29,862 nt of DNA from a virus. The translations under genes and the position numbers were made by a program. The stretch covers positions 1 through 29,862 of the IMG/VR virus record IMGVR_UViG_3300025112_000117. The stretch is one strand, 5' to 3'. The notes beneath the pieces were generated by a model, which did not search any database, was not told the DNA's origin, and saw only the letters and a program-made list of their open reading frames with translations. Below, one piece after another: positions 1 to 5,648 of the stretch. Within the stretch, counting starts at the first letter, position 1; each line of letters starts with the position of its first letter.

Positions 1-506
1 TGGAGCAGTCTGGTGCTCGGGGTGATCGTCTTCTTTTTCTCCCTGCGGTGCTGCTCCCAGTCTTCCCAAGCCTCTCTGAATTCGTCGGTGTCGAACGCAG
101 TATCTATGTTATTCTTCCTTAGATACTCTTCAGTTATAATAGTAGGGTGCAGATTCTGCAGGGGTACCCCGGCAGTTTCTGCAGGGGTGGGGTGCAGTTT
201 CTGCAGGGGTGCAGTTTCTGCAGGGGTGCAGTTTCTGCAGGGGGTGTATACAGACGTTTTCCCGGTACGCTTTCGACGGGTAACCAACTTGCGCTTGACG
301 AGCACCTTCAGACAGGCCCTTGCCGTCCTCTCGGAACATCCGACGTCCTCGGCCAGCCGTGCTGCAGAAGGCCATGCATTGCCGCTATCATTCCTGGCGT
401 AAAGGTCAAGCCTGGCATGTAGCAGTTTGGCCGTCTGTGGCAGTGTGGCGTCTGATGCTATGTCAAGGTACATGATCATGTATGGTCTCACCGGAGGTTC
501 CGGCAT
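1..506 (-). CDS. Phage replication initiator, winged-helix type (C-terminus beyond window)
   Basis: Reading leftwards from ATG 506, the frame stays open to the window edge, giving 168 residues with no stop. Residues about 22-87 look like a winged helix-turn-helix of replication initiators: NAWPSAARLAEDVGCSERTA, then a basic wing ending KRTGKTSVYTP. Residues about 88-121 are low-complexity sequence encoded by the iteron array. After residue 124 comes a stretch typical of phage replication proteins (FDTDEFREAWEDWEQHRREK, then KKTITPST). The likely role is binding iterons in its own gene and loading a helicase, as lambda O does. A GAGG box 8 nt upstream supports the start, and the gene follows the HNH gene by 3 nt. 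The fold and role are inferred from sequence pattern. The missing C-terminus and any following helicase loader lie outside the window. Confidence 0.75.
   Translation of the reverse strand, partial: MPEPPVRPYMIMYLDIASDATLPQTAKLLHARLDLYARNDSGNAWPSAARLAEDVGCSERTARACLKVLVKRKLVTRRKRTGKTSVYTPCRNCTPAETAPLQKLHPTPAETAGVPLQNLHPTIITEEYLRKNNIDTAFDTDEFREAWEDWEQHRREKKKTITPSTRLL
101..145. other. AT-rich patch beside the iterons, candidate DNA unwinding element
   Basis: By my count only 12 of these 45 bases are G or C, in an otherwise GC-rich window. The patch lies immediately downstream of the iterons relative to the direction of the replication gene, the same order as iterons and AT-rich region in lambda ori. 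Function is inferred from composition and position. Confidence 0.5.
148..243. repeat. Five 17-bp iterons inside the replication gene (putative origin)
   Basis: Five copies of TGCAGTTTCTGCAGGGG start at 148, 171, 193, 210 and 227. Copy 1 has ATT for TTT and copy 2 begins GG instead of TG; the other three are exact. The first 13 bases of each form an inverted repeat (TGCAG-TTT-CTGCA), so each is a good dimeric protein site. Spacing is 23, 22, 17 and 17 bp. Because 17 is not a multiple of three, the repeats are read in different frames in the protein, which suggests selection on the DNA rather than on the peptide. Confidence 0.8.
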
Positions 507-509
507 TGC

Positions 510-908
510 TTAGTCCTCGGTGTGGGTGTCTTCTTCTTCGGTGATGTGCGGCCAATTGTTGTGGCTGGTGCGCGTCAGTTGATCCCACCTCTTGAACTCG
601 ATTAAATGATATTCAGAGATGAGCTTGGCCTTGCGCCATTGCTCGATTTTTTGCTTGATCTCGCAGCAAGCCGCACTGAGCCATTCCTTGGTAGCCGTAT
701 GGCAACAGTCACATAGCGTAATCAAGTCTAACTCAGCCGCAGACGCTGGATGATTCGTCAGATATTGGATGTGATGAACCTGCGTTCCTGGGTCCGCGCA
801 AATTTGACACGTTGTGTCGTCCCGCGCTCGGATCTTGACTGACCGACGCTTCCACTCCGGCGTGTCGTACAGGTCCCAGTACCACTGCATTTCTTTCTTG
901 TCCGTCAT
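510..908 (-). CDS. HNH endonuclease-like protein
   Basis: A 132-residue protein with a zinc-bound HNH (beta-beta-alpha metal) fold pattern. Residues 34-37 give CQIC, 45-46 give HH (VHHIQYL), and 66-70 give CDCCH, so there are two Cys pairs around the catalytic HH and a final CH. The N-terminal WYWDLYDTPEWKRRSVKIRA is typical of stand-alone phage or bacterial HNH proteins. It should nick or cut DNA using a divalent metal. Start 908 is preferred over the in-frame ATG at 929 because GGAG lies 5 nt upstream and the start follows the stop of the Cro-like gene by 2 nt. It is read in one unit with the Cro-like and replication genes. A homing-type or DNA-processing role cannot be told apart. It is unlikely to be the packaging HNH, which normally sits beside terminase. 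Confidence 0.8.
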   Translation of the reverse strand: MTDKKEMQWYWDLYDTPEWKRRSVKIRARDDTTCQICADPGTQVHHIQYLTNHPASAAELDLITLCDCCHTATKEWLSAACCEIKQKIEQWRKAKLISEYHLIEFKRWDQLTRTSHNNWPHITEEEDTHTED

Positions 909-910
909 GT

Positions 911-1114
911 CTACTCCATCCCCGGCCACAGGTACTTGACCGTCACCCCGAGCGCGTCTGCGATGGCCTGCGCGGTCTCGGGCTTGGGGTCTACTCTCAT
1001 GCAGATTGCGCGGGACACAGTAAGCCGGTTGACGCCAGCCAACTCGGCGAGAGCTGTCCCGGTCATTCCGCGTCGGGCCATCGTCGCAACGAGTTTTGGA
1101 TTGCGTCTTCTCAT
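911..1114 (-). CDS. Cro/XRE-family HTH repressor, small
   Basis: A 67-residue protein made almost entirely of one helix-turn-helix domain: TGTALAELAGVNRLTVSRAI is the HTH core and KPETAQAIADALGVTVKYLW the following helices. This is the size and shape of lambda Cro-type regulators. The ATG at 1114 is chosen over upstream starts because GAGG lies about 4 nt before it and because a promoter ends just upstream (1142-1170). The palindrome over that promoter suggests autoregulation. It may control the HNH and replication genes that follow it. Whether the phage is temperate cannot be settled from this gene alone. Confidence 0.8.
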   Translation of the reverse strand: MRRRNPKLVATMARRGMTGTALAELAGVNRLTVSRAICMRVDPKPETAQAIADALGVTVKYLWPGME

Positions 1115-1137
1115 GTGTCCTCTGTGAGTTTCATATG

Positions 1138-1170
1138 GTACACTGTACACGGGTCCTGCGGCGGTGTCAA
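1138..1170 (-). promoter_or_regulatory. Promoter with overlapping palindromic operator for the Cro-like gene
   Basis: On the minus strand TTGACA (1170-1165), exact to the -35 consensus, is followed after 17 nt by TACAGT (1147-1142), 4 of 6 to the -10 consensus. The 11-nt palindrome GTACACTGTAC (1138-1148), mismatched only at its centre, covers the -10 box, a classic place for a repressor site. The predicted transcript starts near 1135 and leads straight into the Cro-like gene at 1114. Confidence 0.6.
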
Positions 1171-1286
1171 GAGTAGCGACGCAATTCGTCCACTTCCTTT
1201 TGCAGCCGGTCAACCCGGTTGCTCAACATGCCGATGCAGAAGGCCATGGAAACGAGCATTCCCAGAATGATCCACTGCATGGTCAT
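1167..1286 (-). CDS. Small membrane protein with C-terminal coiled coil (39 aa)
   Basis: The frame begins MTMQWIILGMLVSMAFCIG, a single hydrophobic membrane segment (about residues 4-21), followed by SNRVDRLQKEVDELRRYS, a charged heptad-like helix. GGAGG sits about 6 nt before ATG 1286, which fixes this start over the longer open frame reaching 1412. The stop of the preceding 57-residue gene lies one base upstream (TGAGATG), so the two are probably translationally coupled. The shape (one membrane span plus a short coiled coil) resembles tiny phage inner-membrane proteins, including some spanin- or holin-associated ones, but no family is recognised. Confidence 0.6.
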   Translation of the reverse strand: MTMQWIILGMLVSMAFCIGMLSNRVDRLQKEVDELRRYS

Positions 1287-1287
1287 C

Positions 1288-1461
1288 TCACCCCTCCTTC
1301 TTGGCCAGCCCCTGTAGCAGTTCACCGTTACGCAAACTGGAACTAAGGTTAAGGCACAACATGCCGATGATGAATGACTCCCCGCATGGCTTGCTGTTTG
1401 CCCACAGGGCAATGCTTATCAGACACGCGACGTTGCCGGCACACAGCCACCATGTTTTCAT
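1288..1461 (-). CDS. Small membrane protein, two hydrophobic segments (57 aa)
   Basis: This 57-residue reading frame starts MKTWWLCAGNVACLISIALW and continues with a second hydrophobic stretch, FIIGMLCLNLSSSL. It ends in a short polar tail, LLQGLAKKEG. A strong GGAGG lies about 6 nt before ATG 1461, and the stop is one base from the start of the next small membrane gene. The two hydrophobic segments suggest a membrane hairpin, a shape seen among class II holins, but nothing here proves a lysis role and no endolysin is adjacent. It lies 38 nt downstream of the cytosine methyltransferase gene. Confidence 0.55.
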   Translation of the reverse strand: MKTWWLCAGNVACLISIALWANSKPCGESFIIGMLCLNLSSSLRNGELLQGLAKKEG

Positions 1462-1499
1462 CTCACTCCTCCAATCTCAGAAAGCAGAACGTCGAAAGC

Positions 1500-2306
1500 T
1501 CAGTCCGTCAACAATCGCCATGCGAGCGCAGCCACTGCCGGAACTTGGCCGTTGCCAATGGCTTTAATGCGGTCCACTCTAGTGGAATGCCGTTCAGAAT
1601 CTCCATAAAGGGCACGGTCAGCACAGGGAGTCGGCCAAGCCTTTTGTGCCGTTCGTGACCACTCAGGGTCGCCAGGTGTGGGTGGGTATGCACGACTGCC
1701 CAAAGACCCGCAATGTCGTTCAGGTTGAAAATGCCTCCGGCACTTGTCTTCTTCTCTCCCCGGTGGCGTTGGCGCACCCGTTTCCAGCAAATCGGCTGGT
1801 AGTCGTTGGCCCTCGGCGTCGGCCACAATCCAGATCCGGTCTCTCTTATGAGGTGCTCCGGCATCGACTGCGCCCACAACTCCCCATCGCGCATCATACC
1901 CCAACGCGGAAAGGTCTCCGAGAACTCTTCCAAGCCCCCGGCTAGTAAGCATTGGCGAGTTCTCCACGAACACGTGTCGTGGTTGTACCTCGCCAACGAT
2001 CCGCGCCATCTCGGACCACAGTCCGGACTGGGCTCCGTCGATTCCTGCTCCCTTTCCTGCTGCCGAAATGTCGGTGCAGGGAAATCCCCCACTGACGACA
2101 TCGACGCTTCCTTTCCATGGCTTGCCGTCGAAGGTCCGCACGTCATCCCAGATCGGGAAGGGCTCAAGGATTCCGTCCCGTTGTCGGGCAAGGAGGATGC
2201 TTCGGCAGTAGGGATCAATCTCGACAGCACAGACGGTGCGCCATCCAAGCAACAGCCCTCCCAGGATGCCTCCGCCCCCTCCAGCAAATAGTGCCAACTC
2301 ATTCAC
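1500..2306 (-). CDS. DNA cytosine-C5 methyltransferase
   Basis: A 268-residue C5-cytosine methyltransferase carrying the family motifs in order. Motif I is LFAGGGGGILGG (6-17). Motif IV is GGFPCTDIS, with catalytic Cys77. Motif VI is FVENSP (Glu115), motif VIII is KRDRIWIVA (154-162), and motif X is GNGQVP (251-256). It transfers a methyl group from S-adenosylmethionine to carbon 5 of cytosine; a phage may use this to escape host restriction. The start is GTG 2306, which overlaps the stop of the preceding gene (GTGA). The ATG at 2302 lies in another frame and opens a shadow. The target-recognition region (about 163-245) is short for the family, so specificity cannot be guessed. No partner restriction enzyme is seen, which points to an orphan enzyme. 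Confidence 0.93.
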   Translation of the reverse strand: MNELALFAGGGGGILGGLLLGWRTVCAVEIDPYCRSILLARQRDGILEPFPIWDDVRTFDGKPWKGSVDVVSGGFPCTDISAAGKGAGIDGAQSGLWSEMARIVGEVQPRHVFVENSPMLTSRGLGRVLGDLSALGYDARWGVVGAVDAGAPHKRDRIWIVADAEGQRLPADLLETGAPTPPGREEDKCRRHFQPERHCGSLGSRAYPPTPGDPEWSRTAQKAWPTPCADRALYGDSERHSTRVDRIKAIGNGQVPAVAALAWRLLTD

Positions 2307-2668
2307 TCCCCCCACCGCACCCGAGAGGCAGACTCGATGGCCTTGCGCTTGGTGTTGCACGTCTCCCACTCGATGCCGCAGCAGTTCCAGGCAACCCAGT
2401 AGCCGGACCCGGACCCGTGCCCGCTCACCATACCACACTCCCCATCCCCGCACTTCGGACACTTGGGGAGCTTCTGCACGGGCGCGGCTGGGGTCTTGAG
2501 TTCCTCGGGGGTTAGGGGGCGCCAATACTTCCAACAATCGGGGTTGTCCCTAACCCATACCGCAGTGCGTGGCCAATGACCAACCCCGTGGTCGGGGTCT
2601 TCAACGATTACCACCCCATCCCCCTCGGGAGGCTGGTCCTTGCACGAGTACCATGTATGCTCACTCAC
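2303..2668 (-). CDS. DUF551-like plus Lar-like zinc ribbon protein
   Basis: A protein of about 121 residues from GTG 2668. The N-terminal half, WYSCKDQPPEGDGVVIVED ending in YWRPL, has the look of DUF551 (WI.V.DRLPEDG...V...HW.PL). The second half has CPKCGDGEC, then WNCCGIEWETC and TKRKAIES, resembling the zinc-ribbon of Lar-type restriction-alleviation proteins. Lar family members protect unmodified DNA from type I restriction in some phages and prophages; that role is only a suggestion here. The GTG start overlaps the stop of the upstream gene by 8 nt, and its own stop overlaps the methyltransferase start. This couples it to a DNA-modification gene and fits an anti-restriction context. Family assignment is by pattern only. 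Confidence 0.6.
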   Translation of the reverse strand: MSEHTWYSCKDQPPEGDGVVIVEDPDHGVGHWPRTAVWVRDNPDCWKYWRPLTPEELKTPAAPVQKLPKCPKCGDGECGMVSGHGSGSGYWVAWNCCGIEWETCNTKRKAIESASRVRWGE

Positions 2669-2852
2669 GCTCTCTCTCCCTCTTGTGCCTCTCGGCTCTC
2701 TCCACGTATTGCACCGCATTGCGCCAGTTCTTGACCCCGCTAGCCTGAAACGCCTCGTCCAGGGGCATGCACTCGGCCTGGATGCACACGCGCTCTAGTA
2801 GATCGTAGTCCCAGATCCGCTCGGCTATCTCGGGGATGGGCTCGGGGTCCAT
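2661..2852 (-). CDS. Small hypothetical protein, charged, C-terminal basic helix (63 aa)
   Basis: No family is recognised. From ATG 2852 the protein reads MDPEPIPEIAERIWDYDLLE, then a probable helix-turn-helix-like segment (LDEAFQASGVKNWRNAVQYV) and a very charged tail rich in Arg, Glu and Lys. Third codon positions are GC-rich, as in neighbouring real genes, whereas the competing frame here is not. The start is uncertain: ATGs at 2906 and 2933 are also in frame, and the best ribosome site for 2852 is only a GAGG 10 nt away. It overlaps the end of the upstream zinc-finger frame by 113 nt and the next gene by 8 nt. Confidence 0.55.
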   Translation of the reverse strand: MDPEPIPEIAERIWDYDLLERVCIQAECMPLDEAFQASGVKNWRNAVQYVERAERHKRERERE

Positions 2853-3036
2853 CAGAGGATGTCCTCGTGCTCTCGGACCATGTCCCGTTTCCAATTCTGG
2901 TATCATTACTCTGCTTGTATACCTTGCGGTCATCGGAGTGCCTATGCTCAGTCATACACCGCACAATGTCCTCTCTGCTCGTGGAGAGCCTTCCGCACCG
3001 GTTGCAGTACCATGCGAGTCGTTGCGTCGGTTCCAT
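2740..3036 (-). CDS. Small zinc-finger protein, C-terminus overlaps next gene
   Basis: The N-terminus reads MEPTQRLAWYCNRCGRLSTS, followed by EDIVRCMTEHRHSDD. Cys11, Cys14 and Cys27 with His31 or His33 form a plausible single zinc site like a C2H2 or C3H knuckle. The start is well supported: GGGAGGGG lies about 6 nt before ATG 3036, and the upstream gene stops 3 nt away. The last 40 or so residues (rich in Arg, Gly and Pro) look like an out-of-frame reading of the next gene, which shares 113 nt. Either this overlap is real, or a frameshift (natural or sequencing) has moved the true stop. DNA or RNA binding is likely but unproven. Confidence 0.55.
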   Translation of the reverse strand: MEPTQRLAWYCNRCGRLSTSREDIVRCMTEHRHSDDRKVYKQSNDTRIGNGTWSESTRTSSDGPRAHPRDSRADLGLRSTRARVHPGRVHAPGRGVSG

Positions 3037-3039
3037 CCC

Positions 3040-3177
3040 TCACCCCTCCCAAGTACTACGAATCCCACCAGCGGCAATGGCACACAGCACCAACATGCCC
3101 AGGCAGGCACACGCGGGGCTCCGGTACCTGAATGCCAGGCCAGTCAGCCCAAGCCACACCATGCCGCCTGCGATCAT
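3040..3177 (-). CDS. Tiny membrane protein, two hydrophobic helices (45 aa)
   Basis: A 45-residue frame with MIAGGMVWLGLTGLAF as the first hydrophobic stretch, a short RYRSPAC turn and CLGMLVLCAIAAGG as the second. ATG 3177 overlaps the stop of the upstream zinc-finger gene as ATGA, and the stop lies 3 nt before the next start, so it fills the gap between two supported genes exactly. The hairpin of two short membrane spans with a positive loop suggests an inner-membrane protein. No family is recognised and function is unknown. Confidence 0.6.
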   Translation of the reverse strand: MIAGGMVWLGLTGLAFRYRSPACACLGMLVLCAIAAGGIRSTWEG

Positions 3178-3437
3178 CTTGAGGCACATTTGTCAGCCTC
3201 CGCATGTGCCCGCCGTTCCGCCGCCGTCGATGCTTCTGCCTCGCGTTCCATACTCTCAGCCCATGCAGTCATGCAGGCTATCGAGCAGAAGTGCAACTGG
3301 CGAGAGCCCCAATACTCGAACGGGTGGCCGGTCTCAACCTTGTACCAACGCGGCAGGGGGCCAGGCTGGGCCAGGTCTAGTTTCACGGCTATGGTCTGAC
3401 ACGCATCACACTGCGTCTGTGCTGGTATTTTCATCAC
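3174..3437 (-). CDS. Small zinc-finger protein (87 aa)
   Basis: The protein has CDACQTIAV at residues 10-18 and HFCSIACMTAWAES at about 50-63, giving a CxxC pair and a CxxxC pair that would bind one zinc ion. The second part resembles the FCS...C...W zinc fingers found in many small phage proteins. The C-terminal third is a charged, Ala-rich helix. The start at 3437 overlaps the upstream stop as ATGA, and its own stop overlaps the next start the same way, so it sits in a tightly coupled row of small genes behind the recombination pair. Specific function unknown. Confidence 0.65.
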   Translation of the reverse strand: MMKIPAQTQCDACQTIAVKLDLAQPGPLPRWYKVETGHPFEYWGSRQLHFCSIACMTAWAESMEREAEASTAAERRAHAEADKCASR

Positions 3438-3649
3438 TCCTCCTCTAACATGCGGTCCAGTGACGCGTCTCTGTCTTTGCGGTACTGTTTGCGTTCTGCT
3501 TTCGAGAAAGCCCGTCCGCGTCTAAACATCTCGTCCCGCTCCTCCTTCTCGGTCACACGGGGAGGCGCGCTGACCCACACGGCAATGAAGAACATCGCCA
3601 GGAAGCCAGCACCGAACCACAGGAGATTGCCCAAGGTTGGCCAGGTCAT
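3434..3649 (-). CDS. Small membrane-anchored protein (71 aa)
   Basis: Residues about 8-28 (NLLWFGAGFLAMFFIAVWVS) form one membrane span near the N-terminus. The rest is cytoplasmic and highly charged (RVTEKEERDEMFRRGR, ending RMLEEE). GGGAGG lies 6 nt before ATG 3649, and the start overlaps the stop of the annealing-protein gene as ATGA. No known family is recognised. Coupling to the recombination genes may only reflect operon packing. Confidence 0.65.
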   Translation of the reverse strand: MTWPTLGNLLWFGAGFLAMFFIAVWVSAPPRVTEKEERDEMFRRGRAFSKAERKQYRKDRDASLDRMLEEE

Positions 3650-4605
3650 TGCTGGCCTCCCAGATCCGCCAACGCGGACACCTCGGCGCGGAATGCATCG
3701 TCCACCAGCAACTCCGCAGCGATGTCAGCCGGGATCTGTTTCACGCTCGTGTATGCCTTGCCCCGGTCACGCAGTGCGCGGACTACCAACTCAGGAGGAC
3801 CGAGCGAGGACACGTCAGCATGCCAAGGCGGGTCGCATCTCGCCCAGGATTCTGAGCATGTGGGCTTGGGGTCCGTCGTTGTCGATGCCGGAGGACCACC
3901 CGGCACACGGGCCTCGGACACTGGCGGGGGCTGGGGGGCGTCGGTGACGGTGACGCTGGCTGCGTCGATGGTGATGGAGTCTCCAATCTCGCCATCTCGC
4001 ACCTCGGTACTGGTGACGTCCTCAAAAAGCCACTTGCGTGCCTTCCTGATGGCTTTTCCCACGGCTTGGTCAACACTGCCCTCGTGGATGTTCTGCACCG
4101 GGATGTCGATGGCCTGCTCGTTCTCCTTGCCGTGCCACGTCCAGTAGATCATCACGGGCACGATGCCCTTCTTGCCGGCTGAGTCCATGCGAGTCACGCC
4201 GGGGACGATGGAGTAGGTCAGGTCGGGGATGTCGTGGAGCTTCTTGAAAAGACCCTCCTTGGTCACGTACATCTGACCCTTGATGATGTTGAACTGATTG
4301 CCGACCATGCCGAGGCCAGAGATCAGCGCGTGGGTCGCGCATTGCCTGACCACCGGCCAGTCGTACATGGGCTGGTTGTCCTTCTTGTCGGTCTTGAATC
4401 CGAGAGGCGTGCCAGCCAGTTTCGAGATGCTGTCCTTGATCTCTTCGGTGTTAAGCCACTTCTCGATCTCCCCGACGAGCTGTGCGGCCTGGATTGCCAC
4501 AGCGAAATCCGCCTTGGTGCCAAAGACATCGAGTGCCTCGGCTTCCTTGCTCAGTCTTTCGATCGCGGTGATTGCCTCTTCGCGCTTTGCTACTTCGTTT
4601 GGCAT
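3646..4605 (-). CDS. Probable single-strand annealing / recombination protein
   Basis: A 319-residue protein made directly after the exonuclease gene. The central part, VGNQFNIIKGQMYVTKEGLF (101-120), followed by a beta-rich region and KAIRKARKWLFEDVTS (184-199), resembles phage annealing proteins of the RecT/Erf type, in which a conserved NQF.II.G..Y.TK segment is followed by a basic helix. The C-terminal 100 residues are Pro/Ser/Thr-rich and then charged, as in annealing proteins with a tail for partner binding. GGAGG lies 7 nt before ATG 4605, so this start is preferred over in-frame ATGs at 4623 and 4665. It would pair single-stranded DNA made by the exonuclease. Family assignment is moderate; the gene pairing is the stronger argument. 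Confidence 0.6.
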   Translation of the reverse strand: MPNEVAKREEAITAIERLSKEAEALDVFGTKADFAVAIQAAQLVGEIEKWLNTEEIKDSISKLAGTPLGFKTDKKDNQPMYDWPVVRQCATHALISGLGMVGNQFNIIKGQMYVTKEGLFKKLHDIPDLTYSIVPGVTRMDSAGKKGIVPVMIYWTWHGKENEQAIDIPVQNIHEGSVDQAVGKAIRKARKWLFEDVTSTEVRDGEIGDSITIDAASVTVTDAPQPPPVSEARVPGGPPASTTTDPKPTCSESWARCDPPWHADVSSLGPPELVVRALRDRGKAYTSVKQIPADIAAELLVDDAFRAEVSALADLGGQQ

Positions 4606-4607
4606 GT

Positions 4608-5399
4608 CTACACCTCCATACATCTGGTTATCGTTTGCACCCGGCAGAGTTCGCAAACCCCGCACCGGGTTGGACGTGGGTCGTCGTCTTGCATCATCTC
4701 GTGCATCTGCTGCACGGTCGCATATGCGTCCTTGAGAGCCTCAGATAGTTTGTCCTCGTGCGTGAATCGGTAGATCGCCACGCCCGGGGGATCTTGCTTG
4801 GTACAGGCCACAATGGCGGGCTCTGCGGCATCAAAGCCTTCGTAGTTTTGGCGCAGGATGTCGCGGTACATGGCCATTTGCCAATGGTACTCATAGGCTT
4901 CGATCCAGTGCATCTTGCGCCAGCCATCACGAGTAGCCACCCAGTCCTCTTTGTCCAGTTCCGCGCAGGACTTCAAATCCGAGAACCACTTGCGGGTGTG
5001 ATCGACGGCGTCAACCTTGCACCGGACGGGGATGCCGTTGAACTCGCCCGTCAACACCACCTCGTGCTCCCCCTCCAGCCGTTCCATTGCCAGGGGCTGG
5101 CGCTCGATGGCCCTGACCATGGCGTGGCAGTGGCGGAACGCGGCCTTGGGATCGCCCTTCTCGTGCCCGTACTTCTTGGATGCATTCAAGTACGTGTACT
5201 GAGGGTGCTTTGCGAGCCAGTCAGCGGCCTTCTCTGGCTCTAGCTTCAGGAGATGGAAGTAGGTGCCCTGATCCATGGGCTCGGTGGGCGGCCGCTTCCA
5301 CAGGCCGCGCTTGCCCAGCAACCATGCCAGTTGGCACTCGCGGAACAGTTTTCGCCCCGAGTTGCAGAACGCCGGTAGATCGTGGTAGGGGTCGCGCAT
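4608..5399 (-). CDS. PD-(D/E)XK exonuclease, RecE/RecB-nuclease type
   Basis: A 263-residue nuclease. Key elements (numbered from the upstream ATG at 5402, one codon longer) are GTYFH (46-50), VRCKVDAVD with Asp131, FSDLKSC (Asp142-x-Lys144) and WQMAMY (Gln175 to Tyr179), the H, D, DxK and QxxxY set of RecB-type PD-(D/E)XK nucleases. Cysteines at 247, 250, 253 and 261 near the C-terminus (CGVCELC) may bind a cluster or zinc, as in Cas4/AddB-like relatives. It should resect double-stranded DNA and feed the annealing protein encoded next. Start 5399 is chosen because the AGAGGAG box lies too close to the ATG at 5402 but 4 nt from the second ATG. Confidence 0.82.
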   Translation of the reverse strand: MRDPYHDLPAFCNSGRKLFRECQLAWLLGKRGLWKRPPTEPMDQGTYFHLLKLEPEKAADWLAKHPQYTYLNASKKYGHEKGDPKAAFRHCHAMVRAIERQPLAMERLEGEHEVVLTGEFNGIPVRCKVDAVDHTRKWFSDLKSCAELDKEDWVATRDGWRKMHWIEAYEYHWQMAMYRDILRQNYEGFDAAEPAIVACTKQDPPGVAIYRFTHEDKLSEALKDAYATVQQMHEMMQDDDPRPTRCGVCELCRVQTITRCMEV

Positions 5400-5462
5400 C
5401 ATACTCCTCTGGTGAATTAACCGCCATCTCGGCAGACCTGCCCGCCCGGCGGCATGGCTTGG

Positions 5463-5648
5463 CTACTCGTCTGGCGACTGCGGTGTCAGGTCCGGTCGCC
5501 ACAGTTTGGGTTGCGCGCCCACGCGATGCACGCGGACCTCCAGGTCGATGACGCCGCTTTTGATGTGGCGGCGCAGAGTCGCGGGTGTGCAGCCGAGGAT
5601 TCGCGCGGCCTCGATTACGCCGACCCAGTTGGAGTGTAGCTTGTCCAT
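5463..5648 (-). CDS. Excisionase/MerR-like small HTH protein (61 aa)
   Basis: From ATG 5648 the protein has a winged HTH core: GVIEAARILGCTPATLRRHI (about 9-28), then a basic wing (VRVHRVGAQPKLWRPDL). This is the shape of phage excisionases and helix-turn-helix 17-type proteins. It is the first gene of the leftward early unit and faces the divergent control region, so it may act as a regulator there. The longer frame from TTG 5684 is less likely. No integrase is in the window, so a true excisionase role cannot be checked here. Confidence 0.65.
   Translation of the reverse strand: MDKLHSNWVGVIEAARILGCTPATLRRHIKSGVIDLEVRVHRVGAQPKLWRPDLTPQSPDE

Noticed and set aside
148-243. Short direct repeats that could suggest a CRISPR array
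   Set aside because: The repeats are only 17 bp, touch each other or have gaps of 5-6 bp, and carry no unique spacers. They lie inside a replication gene, so iterons fit better.
130-375. Minus-strand open frame of 81 codons across the iterons
   Set aside because: It is a shadow of the longer replication gene frame from 506, which has a ribosome site, HTH pattern and typical replication-protein C-terminal segment.
1508-2302. 264-codon minus-strand frame with an ATG start over the methyltransferase
   Set aside because: The overlapping frame from GTG 2306 carries every C5-methyltransferase motif in order; this one has none and reads as shadow coding.
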